This document shows, in pieces, positions 1-7,052 of a stretch of 18,962 bases of DNA; within the stretch, counting starts at the first letter, position 1, and each line of letters opens with the position of its first letter. The translations under genes were made by a program, and so were the position numbers. A model generated the notes under the pieces. It saw only the letters and a program-made list of their open reading frames with translations, made no database searches and was not told where the DNA came from. Location: the NCBI GenBank assembly GCA_019246495.1, contig JAFAQI010000345.1:1-18962 (forward strand), written 5' to 3'. The DNA is from Frankiales bacterium. GTDB lineage: Bacteria; Actinomycetota; Actinomycetes; JAFAQI01.

Positions 1-191
1 ACCGCCTTCCAGATGTCGTCGGCAGCGGTGTAGGTCAGTTCGTCACCGTCGACCAAGGGCGCGGTCAGGTCGACGTCGGACAGGGACGCGAGCGAACCGC
101 CCTGCCGCTTCTCCAACCGCCGCACGCGGCGCAGGAGGTCGGCGATGATCTTGATGTCCGTGTCTGTGGCCCCTGGTCCTACCCGCGGCAT
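1..191 (-). CDS. Minor tail / fibre-like protein, N-terminal part (cut by window edge)
   Basis: The first 63 residues of a gene that continues past the left edge. It opens MPRVGPGATD, followed by a short charged helix (residues 13-30, containing LLRRVRRLEKRQ) of the kind that often starts trimeric phage tail or fibre proteins. Next comes a segment around residues 31-60 with SLASLSDVDLTAPLVDG and then LTYTAADDIW. This 'dG..L.y....W' pattern is common in virion fibre and minor tail proteins. The ATG lies one base after the stop of the upstream minor tail gene, so the two are translationally coupled. Position at the distal end of the tail module suggests a baseplate or receptor-binding component. 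That role is inferred from context, and the exact product cannot be named from this fragment. Confidence 0.6.
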   Translation of the reverse strand, partial: MPRVGPGATDTDIKIIADLLRRVRRLEKRQGGSLASLSDVDLTAPLVDGDELTYTAADDIWKA

Positions 192-192
192 G

Positions 193-1305
193 TCACGTCC
201 CCAGGTCGTCGAGCGGGATGCCCATCGTCAACTTGACCCGCTCCGGCTCCCCGCCGGCCGCCGGGGTGACGTCGGTCTGCACGACCCGCTTGTGCTGCGC
301 CGTGATCTGCAACAGCCCCGGACCTTGAATGTCGAACTTCACGACGTCGCCGCACGCGCACCATCCGAAGGGCAGCGTCACACCGGGCACGAACTCGACC
401 CAGCGGTCATGCAGCGGAGGGTTCGACATCCGCCGGGCGTCCTTCGTCATCTGCACGAGGTCGACGTCGGCTGCACCGCTGCCGGAGAAGTCGAACACGT
501 CCTCGAGCAGCGCGAAGCCGCTGTCGGTCGACCCGGTGTTCTGCTTCGTCACGACCTTGCCGGAGCCGTCCGTGCCGTGTGCCCGGTTCGCTGAGCGCTC
601 CCAGTCGAGCACCCGGCCGTAGTCGTAGAGCAGGTGCTCGCGCAGCTCGAGGTCGTGGGTCTCGCCGAGCGACGGGGAACCGAGGGTCAATGTCCGGTCA
701 CACGTCTGCCGGTGTGCGCCCGGCCCGTAGTCCATCCGCCAGTCCAAGCCGGTGTCCGGGTCGGCGACGAGCGCGTTCTCGAACGCCTCGTCGATCTTGT
801 GCCTGGCTGAGCCGTAGAACGAGTAGGACTTGGCGACTCCCGCCAAGCCGGCCGTGACGAAGAACCGGGGCAGCGCCGCGAGCAGGTCCGTTCCGGGTGA
901 CGCGTAGCCGTCCCCGGCCGTCGACACCTTCGACGTCATGTAGTCGACGAGGTCGCGCACGATGTCGAAGATGTCCTCCGACACGTAGACCTTGTCCTCT
1001 TCGATCGTCCGCTTCGTCAGCCACCAAGACGCCTCGCGGGCGGTCAGACTCCACCCGCCGCGCCTCGACCCGTCGAGGTTCGTAATCGGGCCGTTCCACA
1101 CCGGCACGTCGTCACGCAGAACGCTGAGCTCGACAACCGACCCTTGGAACACGTCTTCGGCGGCGAAGTAAGCATCAGCCGGGAAGGACCCGGTGAGCTG
1201 GCCGATATTGTTGAGGCAGTAGGAGAACGACGAGATCGTAAGCGGCACCTCTGCGTGTGCGAGCCCAGTCGCCGCGTCAACCGCGAGCGCGCGGTAGTCA
1301 GCCAC
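193..1305 (-). CDS. Minor tail protein (tail hub/baseplate type)
   Basis: A 370-residue protein located just after the Dit-like gene, where siphoviruses encode the tail hub or Tal-type minor tail protein. The N-terminal part (about residues 15-105) is beta-rich, with LTISSFSYCLNNIGQLTGSF and an ELSVLRDDVPVWNGPI stretch, which resembles the start of gp27/hub-like minor tail proteins. The middle (about 100-240) is more helical and the C-terminus returns to beta structure. The start is GTG: it has a GAGG ribosome-binding site six bases upstream and overlaps the end of the 72-residue gene by eight bases. No peptidase or lysozyme motif is visible, so cell-wall cutting activity is not supported. 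The family assignment rests on gene order and general character rather than a diagnostic motif. Confidence 0.7.
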   Translation of the reverse strand: MADYRALAVDAATGLAHAEVPLTISSFSYCLNNIGQLTGSFPADAYFAAEDVFQGSVVELSVLRDDVPVWNGPITNLDGSRRGGWSLTAREASWWLTKRTIEEDKVYVSEDIFDIVRDLVDYMTSKVSTAGDGYASPGTDLLAALPRFFVTAGLAGVAKSYSFYGSARHKIDEAFENALVADPDTGLDWRMDYGPGAHRQTCDRTLTLGSPSLGETHDLELREHLLYDYGRVLDWERSANRAHGTDGSGKVVTKQNTGSTDSGFALLEDVFDFSGSGAADVDLVQMTKDARRMSNPPLHDRWVEFVPGVTLPFGWCACGDVVKFDIQGPGLLQITAQHKRVVQTDVTPAAGGEPERVKLTMGIPLDDLGT

Positions 1306-1516
1306 TGAGGAACCTCAGCGCGGCGGCCGCGGCGGCCTGGTAGGAACGCGCCGATCGCCCTTCCCCGTCAGCGTCCGCCAGGACCCCGGCGAGACGCTGC
1401 ATGAGCGAGCCGTCCCACTCGACGTCTTCGGACTGGTGCAGACCCTCGTGGCCGAGCTCGAGCTTGCACCAGGTCTCCGCGATGGTTGGGTGAGCGGCCC
1501 AGCAGCCGACGTCCAT
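1298..1516 (-). CDS. Small Cys/His protein of the tail module, unknown function
   Basis: A 72-residue protein that is not recognised as a named family. The N-terminal half holds MDVGCWAAHPTIAETWCKLE and then GHEGLHQSEDVEW: two cysteines followed by a GHxGxH motif and a conserved-looking tryptophan. Short phage proteins with Cys plus GHxGLH are common in actinophages and may bind a metal, though this has not been shown here. The C-terminus is Ala-rich and helical. The ATG overlaps the TGA of the Dit-like gene (ATGA), and its own end overlaps the next gene by eight bases, so it is embedded in the tail operon. A structural or assembly role is possible but unproven. Confidence 0.6.
   Translation of the reverse strand: MDVGCWAAHPTIAETWCKLELGHEGLHQSEDVEWDGSLMQRLAGVLADADGEGRSARSYQAAAAAALRFLSG
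1305..1318 (-). promoter_or_regulatory. Inverted repeat over the ribosome-binding site of the minor tail gene
   Basis: CTGAGGAACCTCAG on the plus strand. It is palindromic except for its two central bases. On the minus strand the GAGG ribosome-binding site of the downstream minor tail gene is in one arm, and the other arm touches the GTG start. With a two-base centre it is a poor RNA hairpin by itself, so a role in limiting initiation is only a possibility. Confidence 0.35.
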
Positions 1517-2376
1517 CAGTTGCCGTACCAGGCGTCGCGGATCTGCACGGTGACATGACCGCCGCCGCTGTCACCCGTCAGAGCCCAGGACTCGGTCCCC
1601 GGCCCGATCGTGGAGGCGGTCAACGCGGCCGCGGCGGGATACTGGTTCGCCCCGGAGTTGTCGAGGATCGTGACACCCGTTGCAGATGAGGGGTTGAGGT
1701 TCACTGTCACCGAGTCGCCGGGCGCGATGACGAAGTCGGTGCCGTCGGAGTTCTTCAGCCGGATCCGGTTGCGGCCGGACGCGCCGGGTCCGTCGAGCTG
1801 CGGGTTCGTCAGCGGCCCGACGAACACAGCAACGATGGGTGTCGGGTAGTTGCCGGCGTTCGTGATGTTGGCGCTCGAGCCCCGGTTGATGCTCACCGAC
1901 GTCAGGACGTCCGCGTTGTAGGAGCGGGGGTCGGAGGCTTCCATCGAGATCAGGAAGTCTCTGCGCGGGACCTTCTTCAGGTGCAGGTCCGGCTCGGTGA
2001 TGCTGGGTGTTGCGGTGACACGGGCGGTGAGATAGCGCGCCTGGGCCCAGCCGCGGGCCTTGAACTTCAGCTGCTGGTAGCCCGCACCGACGGTGAAGGC
2101 ACTGCGCAGGTCTGAGATGGCGGCCCACACGTCGTCGGGGTTGAGAGTGCGAAGCCAGCCTTCGATCTGGAACGCCCATGCGTCGAGGAATGGGTCGCCC
2201 GAGATCCCGCCGTCGTCCGACGGCAGCGGCGACATCGCGTCCCGGCGTGGTGGCCCGTCGGTGAGCATCGGCAGGGTCGTAGACTTGAAGGTGCCGTCGT
2301 TGATCCGTTTGCCGTTGAACTCGCAGAGCCCCGCGTAGGTGGGTGTCGTGGAGCCGGCGTCATAGGAGTAGGCCAT
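1516..2376 (-). CDS. Distal tail protein (Dit-like)
   Basis: A 286-residue protein directly downstream of the tape measure gene, the standard place for the distal tail (Dit) protein that forms the ring between tail tube and baseplate. The N-terminal half contains FNGKRINDGT near residue 20, then a helical part around residues 65-95 (AWAFQIEGWLRTL, AAISDLRSAF) and a beta-rich KFKARGWAQARYLTARV near 105-120. The segment around 140-150, DFLISMEASDPRSYNAD, is typical of the junction between the two domains of siphovirus tail-component proteins. The C-terminal half is a beta domain with GNYPTPIVAVFVGP and then NRIRLKNSDGTDF, as expected for the galectin-like part. The start ATG is one base after the tape measure stop. 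Confidence comes from both sequence character and gene order. Confidence 0.8.
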   Translation of the reverse strand: MAYSYDAGSTTPTYAGLCEFNGKRINDGTFKSTTLPMLTDGPPRRDAMSPLPSDDGGISGDPFLDAWAFQIEGWLRTLNPDDVWAAISDLRSAFTVGAGYQQLKFKARGWAQARYLTARVTATPSITEPDLHLKKVPRRDFLISMEASDPRSYNADVLTSVSINRGSSANITNAGNYPTPIVAVFVGPLTNPQLDGPGASGRNRIRLKNSDGTDFVIAPGDSVTVNLNPSSATGVTILDNSGANQYPAAAALTASTIGPGTESWALTGDSGGGHVTVQIRDAWYGN

Positions 2377-2377
2377 C

Positions 2378-4909
2378 TCAGGAGGCCCTGACCATCGCGC
2401 CGCGCTTCTTCGCCTGCTTGTTCGTGTCGGTCGTGATGTTCAGGTTGCGGAGCTCTTGCGCGAACTCGTGCGCGAGCTTGCGCGGCAGCTTCTCGAGGTC
2501 GCGGTGGATCAGCGGGCCGTACTTGTCCTCGGTGGCCCGCTGGCTGATGCTGGCGGCATCAGCACCGATGCGCCGCAGGTCGCGGGTCGCGCGGCGCAGC
2601 TTCGATGGGTGCGCGAGCCACAGCCGCATCGTCGGGATTGCAGCTGGACCGAGCTGCTCGAACATGTCGAGCACCCGCGACGAGGCACCGGCGTTGTCCA
2701 GGCGAAAGTAGAGACGGGTGAACTGGTCCGCCAGCCGGACGTTGGCGTTCAGCTGCGCCTCGATGTTCGCTGCGCCCGTTGCGCCGAGGGAATCGGTGCC
2801 GGTCGCCGAGATCGACGAGAACGCCGAGAAGATCGTCTGCTTCTGCTGCGCCAGGTAGCTCTTGATGGACGACACGTCCGAGGTCATCTGCGACTTCGCG
2901 TGGTCGAAGGCAGCCTTCGTCGCGTTGGCCACGCCTTTGTCGACAACTGGGGAGAAGCCGTCCGACAGTGACTTGCCGAGCGCCTTGCCGTAGTTCTTGG
3001 CGTTGATCTTCGCCGGGGTGGACGGTGAGCCGGGTGTGACGGTGTTCCCGCCGACGCTGCCATCGAGGCCGAACCGTGCCGCCTTGCCCATCTGCGCGGC
3101 AATGACGCCGGCCTGGTCCGTGGCCACGCTCGCGTAAGCGCCGATCCCGTCGGCGATCGAGTAGTCGAGCAACGCGCCGATCTGCTCGCCGACCGACCCG
3201 ACGCCGGACAGTGCGGCGCGGATCTGAGTGGGAAGGAAGCGCAGCGACTTGAGCAGCGCGTCAACGGCATTCTTGTTGCCGTAGACCTTGCTGGCGTTCG
3301 TCTCGATCGCTGTCGCGGCGGCGAGGGCCGCAGCCTGCACCTTCAGGTGCCCGACGTGTTGGGCACGCAGTGTCGAGATGTAGGACTCGGCCTGCGTGAC
3401 CGCACCGCGGATCGCGTCCCGGTTGGCTAGGGCCGCGTCGGAGTTGCCGGCCAGTGCCCGGCCGCTCTGGCCGGCGGTCGTCGCCATGTTGTGGATCGCG
3501 TTCCGCAGGTCATCGGTGCCCTGCGACAGCGCCACCTGCCGGCCCTGCACCTTCGCCATCGCGTCGGCGAGGCCATGGAACGTGTGCGTAGCGGCGATGG
3601 CCGCTTTCGTCTGAGCGTTCAGCGCCTTGTAGTAGGCGAGCGCCGCGTCGGGACCGCCGAGCTGGTCGACCTTCTTCTGGAAGCCTGCGCCAAACTGCAC
3701 GCTCGGCGTCGTGTGCTGGCCGCCGACCTGGAAGACGCCGGGGATGCCGAAGCCGTACTTCTTGAGGCTGTCCAGGGTCAGTTTGTAGACGGTGTAGCCG
3801 ACGACGGGCAGGATCAGGGCTTTCGCGGTGTCCGAGTTGAACGCCTTGCTGATCTTGGTGCCGATCGACTCCTCTGCGGCCGCGCCTTCACGAGCGGTCG
3901 TTGAGGCAACTGGAGGGACGCCACCGCCGGGCAAGCCGTTGTTGACGACGAACACATACATCGGTTCCGCTGGGGACAGTCCCCGGGCACCCTCGACCGC
4001 TGAGATCGCACCGCCGGCGGCACCGGCCCGGCCGGCCAGCTGGAAGGCGCCGATGCCGCGTTGCGCCAGGCGGATCAGCTTGTACGCGGCTGCCAGCTTG
4101 ATCAGATCTCCGACGAGCGGCTCGATCGTCTTGCGGTTCCGGTCGAAGAACTCGGCCGCGTGCTCGATGGGGGGCAGCACGTCGTGTTGCAGCACGTTGG
4201 CCAGGTCGACGAACGCCGGCAGAAGCGCGACGCCGATCTGCGACGCGGAGTTCTGCAGAGCCGCCCGCAACGCCTCTTGCTTGCCTGCGAAGGTCCCGGC
4301 GTACCGGGCCGCCGCGCCGCCATAGAGGGCTGCCAGCTGCTTCAGCGCCGCGGCCTGGGTAAGCAGATGACCGTTGGCGTCCTTCGTGGCAATGCCCAGC
4401 CGAGACAGCATCGCGACGTGCCCGGTCTCGACCCGCATCAGGATCTGCGTCGCCGATTCGAGGCTGATGTTCCGCCCGCGCGCGATGTTCGCGGCTAGCG
4501 CCTGATCTGCGATCGCCTTCGTCGTCGACTTCGTCGCGGTTTCCAGCGACGCGATCGACCCTTCGGTCTGCGCGTTCGTGAAGCCGAACTTCGCCATCCG
4601 GTCGTCAGCCGACTGCACCGCGCCGGACAAGTTGCTGAAGTTCCCGCCGATGTTCTTGGTGACCGTCTCGAGCCGGGAACGTGAGAGCTCGAACTGGTCG
4701 GCCATGTGCAACGCGAATCGGCCGGCCTCGGCGGCAAAGGTGCCGATGCCGAGGCCGGCCACGATTCGTGCCGTACGCCGTAGTGCGGTGTTGAACTCGC
4801 GGCCCATGATGGCGCCGCCGGTCGCTCCAGCTCGAGCAGCCGAAGAACGAACCTCCGACTCCGACAGGATCGGACGGAGGCGCACATAGGCCGACGCGAG
4901 GGGGGCCAT
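2378..4909 (-). CDS. Tail tape measure protein
   Basis: The longest gene in the window (843 residues). It sits immediately after the frameshifted chaperones and before Dit, as expected of the tape measure. It is Ala/Gln/Lys-rich and largely helical. An N-terminal region (about residues 30-250) has the repeated TxSxxSA-type helices of tape measure proteins (for example GSIASLETATKSTTKAIADQ). Hydrophobic helices lie around 265-300 and near residues 365-380 (ALILPVVGYTVYKL). The C-terminus is basic (NKQAKKRGAMVRAS). At the usual 1.5 angstrom per residue, this length predicts a tail of roughly 125 nm. No peptidase or transglycosylase motif was seen. The ATG overlaps the stop of the chaperone fusion (ATGA). 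Confidence 0.92.
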   Translation of the reverse strand: MAPLASAYVRLRPILSESEVRSSAARAGATGGAIMGREFNTALRRTARIVAGLGIGTFAAEAGRFALHMADQFELSRSRLETVTKNIGGNFSNLSGAVQSADDRMAKFGFTNAQTEGSIASLETATKSTTKAIADQALAANIARGRNISLESATQILMRVETGHVAMLSRLGIATKDANGHLLTQAAALKQLAALYGGAAARYAGTFAGKQEALRAALQNSASQIGVALLPAFVDLANVLQHDVLPPIEHAAEFFDRNRKTIEPLVGDLIKLAAAYKLIRLAQRGIGAFQLAGRAGAAGGAISAVEGARGLSPAEPMYVFVVNNGLPGGGVPPVASTTAREGAAAEESIGTKISKAFNSDTAKALILPVVGYTVYKLTLDSLKKYGFGIPGVFQVGGQHTTPSVQFGAGFQKKVDQLGGPDAALAYYKALNAQTKAAIAATHTFHGLADAMAKVQGRQVALSQGTDDLRNAIHNMATTAGQSGRALAGNSDAALANRDAIRGAVTQAESYISTLRAQHVGHLKVQAAALAAATAIETNASKVYGNKNAVDALLKSLRFLPTQIRAALSGVGSVGEQIGALLDYSIADGIGAYASVATDQAGVIAAQMGKAARFGLDGSVGGNTVTPGSPSTPAKINAKNYGKALGKSLSDGFSPVVDKGVANATKAAFDHAKSQMTSDVSSIKSYLAQQKQTIFSAFSSISATGTDSLGATGAANIEAQLNANVRLADQFTRLYFRLDNAGASSRVLDMFEQLGPAAIPTMRLWLAHPSKLRRATRDLRRIGADAASISQRATEDKYGPLIHRDLEKLPRKLAHEFAQELRNLNITTDTNKQAKKRGAMVRAS

Positions 4910-5489
4910 CAGGCGAGCCTCAGCACGCGATCGCCCACATCCTCGTAGAGGGCGCGGTCGACCGCTGAGGCGTCTCCCTCGTCGTCAACCCACATCGCGT
5001 AGGCCACGTTCAACAGCCGCCGTAGTCCTATGCCACCGAGGAGTCGGTCGTCGTCCGGTCGGATCGCGCCTTGCGCGACGAGCCGCCCTTCGATCCGCGC
5101 GAAGTTGTCTTCGACGTACCACGCGAGCCGGACGACGACTTCGTAGGGTTTCCCGTGGTCTGCTCGAACAGCCCCCGTACGACAGCGGTGTATCCAGCTG
5201 CAGTGACGCGGTTCTCGTGCAGGCACGCCAGGAAGCGCTTTGCCTCGTCGGGCATGAAGCAGCCCTCGATGAAGCGCAGGTTCGCCGCGAGCCCTTCGGG
5301 TGATGCGTCGTCGACGCCTTCGTGCGCTGCCCTGGCGTGCTGGAGCAGCCCGGAGATGCTCGGTAGCCCCAGAAGGGTGAACGTCTCACCGAACAGCTTG
5401 AACGTGGGCCTGATCTCGCGAACTTTCGCCTCAGCCTCGCGGACTGCTGCGGTGAGGTCGCCGATGAACAGGTCGGGGTCGCCAGCCAT
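4909..5489 (-). CDS. Tail assembly chaperone, long form made by -1 frameshift (GT type)
   Basis: This is the frameshift product. Ribosomes start at the ATG at 5489, read 114 codons, slip back one base on GGGAAAC (5148..5154), and continue for 79 codons to the TGA at 4909. The result is a predicted protein of 193 residues. The downstream frame, beginning PYEVVVRLAWYVEDNF, is helical and rich in Trp/Tyr/Leu (RLLNVAYAMWVDDEG) and has no plausible independent start that would make sense of the gene order. In lambda-like phages the G and GT proteins bind the tape measure protein and tail tube subunits during assembly and are not part of the virion. The stop overlaps the tape measure start. The frame geometry was checked by counting codons on the minus strand. 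Confidence 0.85.
5028..5489 (-). CDS. Tail assembly chaperone, short form (G type)
   Basis: The unshifted product, 153 residues, starts MAGDPDLFIGDLTAAVREAE. The N-terminal 110 residues are a compact mixed fold (FKLFGETFTLLGLPSISG, then AANLRFIEGCFMPDEAKRF), typical of actinophage tail assembly chaperones. After the slip site the unshifted frame encodes a low-complexity Ser/Thr/Arg/Lys tail that is probably disordered. The ATG overlaps the TGA of the tail tube gene. The gene sits between tail tube and tape measure, which is the diagnostic position. The reading frame is open further upstream to about 6113, but that part is an alternative frame of the tail tube gene and is not used. Confidence 0.85.
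   Translation of the reverse strand: MAGDPDLFIGDLTAAVREAEAKVREIRPTFKLFGETFTLLGLPSISGLLQHARAAHEGVDDASPEGLAANLRFIEGCFMPDEAKRFLACLHENRVTAAGYTAVVRGLFEQTTGNPTKSSSGSRGTSKTTSRGSKGGSSRKARSDRTTTDSSVA
5148..5154 (-). promoter_or_regulatory. Programmed -1 ribosomal frameshift slippery site GGGAAAC
   Basis: On the minus strand the heptamer reads G GGA AAC in the frame of the short chaperone (codons 113 and 114 are GGA and AAC). This fits the X XXY YYZ rule exactly. Slipping back one base puts the ribosome on CCC TAC GAA, the long downstream frame that ends at the tape measure start. GGGAAAC is one of the heptamers known from actinophage chaperone genes. A downstream stimulatory structure was not established by eye. 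Confidence 0.9.
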
Positions 5490-6082
5490 CAGGCGCGAGC
5501 GGTGCCGGCGAGGTTGAACTCCCAGGCAGACGGCGATGCGTTCTCGAAGTGGAACGTGCAGGCGATGAGCGCCTTGGTCGCGCCCTTGCGGAACTCGGGC
5601 TCGATCGCACCCTGCTGGAACGCCTGGTAGGCGATGAGTCGGGCGGTGTGGTCGTTGGACTCCCAGCCGATCATCTGCCGGGTCTCCGTGCCGATGGCCG
5701 GCGGCACGACCTTGCTGTTGGTCGTGCCGGCGGAGCCCGTGACAGTGACGGTGGCGCCGTTGAGGGCGTTCTTGAGGTTGGTCGCGGTGAAGTGCGCGAG
5801 CGCAAAGTCGATCGACGCCTCGCGGCCGGTGACGACGTTCGACACCTCGTAGTAGGACTCGGCCACGTACATCTTCTCGACGGTGGCCGTGTCGTGGAAC
5901 TGGGAGCCGTTCTCGGTCGGCCCGAGCTCGGTCCAGCCGGATACGGCGGACCAGTCGTCGGTGTAGACGCCGGCGGTCGGCACGAGCGACGGCAGCGCGG
6001 AGCCGAGGATGCCCGTCAGGAGAATGCCGGGGCCGCTCAGGATCTTGTTGAGGACTGCGACGGGGATCGGGGTGTTGGCCAC
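5489..6082 (-). CDS. Major tail tube protein
   Basis: A 197-residue protein just upstream of the chaperones, matching the usual order tail terminator, tail tube, chaperones, tape measure. It has a beta-rich sequence: GWTELGPTENGSQFHDTATV at about residues 48-67, then VEKMYVAESYYEVSNVVTGR and IDFALAHFTATNLKNAL. These are features shared by siphovirus tail tube proteins, where the 'ESYYEV.....GREASIDFAL' pattern covers the central beta sandwich and helix. The start is GTG, with a GAAAGG ribosome-binding site about a dozen bases upstream. It follows a 70-bp gap with two small hairpins, consistent with separate tuning of this highly expressed protein. Confidence 0.85.
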   Translation of the reverse strand: MANTPIPVAVLNKILSGPGILLTGILGSALPSLVPTAGVYTDDWSAVSGWTELGPTENGSQFHDTATVEKMYVAESYYEVSNVVTGREASIDFALAHFTATNLKNALNGATVTVTGSAGTTNSKVVPPAIGTETRQMIGWESNDHTARLIAYQAFQQGAIEPEFRKGATKALIACTFHFENASPSAWEFNLAGTARA

Positions 6083-6098
6083 GACAGACCTGCCTTTC

Positions 6099-6111
6099 GG
6101 GCGCTGCGCCC
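6099..6111 (-). repeat. Small hairpin with CAG loop before the tail tube gene
   Basis: On the minus strand, GGGCG then loop CAG then CGCCC. This five-pair hairpin ends shortly upstream of the GAAAGG ribosome-binding site of the tail tube gene. It may affect mRNA stability or translation. There is no U-run, so it is not a typical intrinsic terminator. Confidence 0.4.
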
Positions 6112-6130
6112 ATGAGAGGTTGTGGAACGT

Positions 6131-6147
6131 CGCCGCGCTGCGCGGCG
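6131..6147 (-). repeat. Seven-pair hairpin with CAG loop after the tail terminator gene
   Basis: On the minus strand, CGCCGCG then CAG then CGCGGCG, just after the TAG of the tail terminator gene at 6153. It shares its loop sequence with the smaller hairpin at 6099..6111. No U-tract follows, so it is more likely an mRNA processing or stability element, or a weak attenuator, than a full terminator. Confidence 0.45.
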
Positions 6148-6152
6148 GGGGT

Positions 6153-6530
6153 CTAGCGGGTCGGTCCGAGCTCGAAGCTGGCGACGACGAGGTAGCGACT
6201 GACCCCGGAGGGGTCAGCGAGCTCGGTTGGGCCTGACTCGACCTCTGCTCCGAGGCAGAACACGCCGTCGGCGATCACCCCTGGGGTGAGGTTCCAGACG
6301 GCGTTGGCGAACGCGAGAGCGACGTTCGCGGCCTGCTGTTTCGTGGAGCCGTGCCCGATCGCGGTGATCCGGGCGTGGTCGACGCCAGGAGTGTCTTGGG
6401 TGCCACCTGCACGGGAGAGCAGGAGGTAGGCGGCCCCGGAGCGCAGCGGGGCGAGGGCCGCGCGGATGTTGAGTCCGGTCGCCCAGGCGCGAACAGCTGC
6501 TTCGGCGTCGACCGCGACGACGATGGTCAC
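6153..6530 (-). CDS. Tail terminator / tail completion protein (probable)
   Basis: A 125-residue protein beginning TIVVAVDAEAAVRAWATG from a GTG start that overlaps the stop of the previous gene (GTGA). The small alpha/beta composition, N-terminal helix AEAAVRAWATGLNIRAAL and following strands (AAYLLLSRAGGTQ, HARITAIGHGSTKQQAANVA, SRYLVVASFELGP) match the tail-terminator or minor-capsid class that caps the tail tube and joins it to the neck. Its place immediately before the tail tube gene supports this. No catalytic motif is expected or seen. The assignment depends mainly on gene order and size. Confidence 0.7.
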   Translation of the reverse strand: MTIVVAVDAEAAVRAWATGLNIRAALAPLRSGAAYLLLSRAGGTQDTPGVDHARITAIGHGSTKQQAANVALAFANAVWNLTPGVIADGVFCLGAEVESGPTELADPSGVSRYLVVASFELGPTR

Positions 6531-6868
6531 GCGGAGTCCAGCGCTCCGAGCAGAACGTCAAGGTGCGGCGGGTGGTTCGGCTGCGACGTGCCGAGGATCA
6601 AGAAGTGCCCTCGCGACTCACCGCCGTCGGCGGCTTTACCGAGACGCCACGACACGTCCTCGTAGGCGCCATGCTCGTCGGTGCCGGGCTCGTGATCCAT
6701 CGCTCGAGCGACATGCTCGGCCAGGCCCTTCGGCTCGTGCCCGAGTGTCCTTACCCGCCGCGCCGCTTCCGCGGTAACTCGCTCCGCGCGTTCGCGGAGG
6801 TCGAGGCGGACCTCCTCGGAACGGAGGAACTCAGCGATGGCCGAATGGTCGATGATGACGTCGGTCAT
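6527..6868 (-). CDS. Head-tail neck protein (HK97 gp10-like, probable)
   Basis: A 113-residue protein starting MTDVIIDHSAIAEFLRSEEV. It has a charged N-terminal helix (SEEVRLDLRERAERVTAEAARRV, about residues 17-39) followed by a beta-rich half ending in a hydrophobic tail (GHFLILGTSQPNH, LDVLLGAL). This pattern of a long helix with RAxxVxxxAxxxV spacing followed by strands is typical of HK97 gp10-like neck proteins. It sits between the small 53-residue gene and the tail terminator, both of which it overlaps by a few bases. The function, linking the connector to the tail, is inferred from family resemblance and gene order. Confidence 0.65.
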   Translation of the reverse strand: MTDVIIDHSAIAEFLRSEEVRLDLRERAERVTAEAARRVRTLGHEPKGLAEHVARAMDHEPGTDEHGAYEDVSWRLGKAADGGESRGHFLILGTSQPNHPPHLDVLLGALDSA

Positions 6869-7026
6869 TCGTCGGATTCCTGCGCAGCTTCCTTCGCCGC
6901 CTTGGTGCCTTTGCGGGCGTACGGCCAGCCGTGCTTGTCGGCGAGCTCCTGCGGGACGGCCGTCCCGGCGTTGGCGGCTTTCGCACCGCCGTACCAGGCA
7001 TCCTCGGTCAAAACAACGTCAGGCAC
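6865..7026 (-). CDS. Small protein of the head-tail junction, unknown function (53 aa)
   Basis: A short gene with a GTG start and a strong AGAGGGAG ribosome-binding site six bases upstream (7033..7040). Its TGA overlaps the ATG of the neck gene, so it is the first gene of the tail-proximal unit. The protein reads MPDVVLTEDAWYGGAKAANA at the start, then a Lys/Ala-rich helix-prone C-terminus. Part of it (VPQELADKHGWPYARK) resembles the small conserved region that ends in a Gly-Trp or Gly-Tyr pair in other connector-region proteins of this window. It is not recognised as a named family. Good ribosome-binding site, tight coupling and position support it as real. Confidence 0.65.
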   Translation of the reverse strand: MPDVVLTEDAWYGGAKAANAGTAVPQELADKHGWPYARKGTKAAKEAAQESDE

Positions 7027-7032
7027 GGTCGG

Positions 7033-7044
7033 CTCCCTCTAGGG
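7033..7044. promoter_or_regulatory. Overlapping ribosome-binding sites of two divergent genes
   Basis: Only 26 bp separate the GTG start at 7026 (minus strand) from the ATG at 7053 (plus strand). Within this gap, 7033..7040 gives AGAGGGAG on the minus strand (spacing six) and 7041..7044 gives AGGG on the plus strand (spacing eight). Together they form the near-palindrome CCCTCTAGGG at 7035..7044. There is no room for two divergent promoters inside the gap, so each promoter must lie within the neighbouring gene. Confidence 0.6.
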
Positions 7045-7052
7045 TCGTCGGC

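Noticed and set aside
5490..6113. Upstream extension of the chaperone frame
   Set aside because: It is an alternative frame of the tail tube gene with Arg-rich nonsense composition. The ATG at 5489 overlaps the tail tube stop and gives the typical chaperone start.
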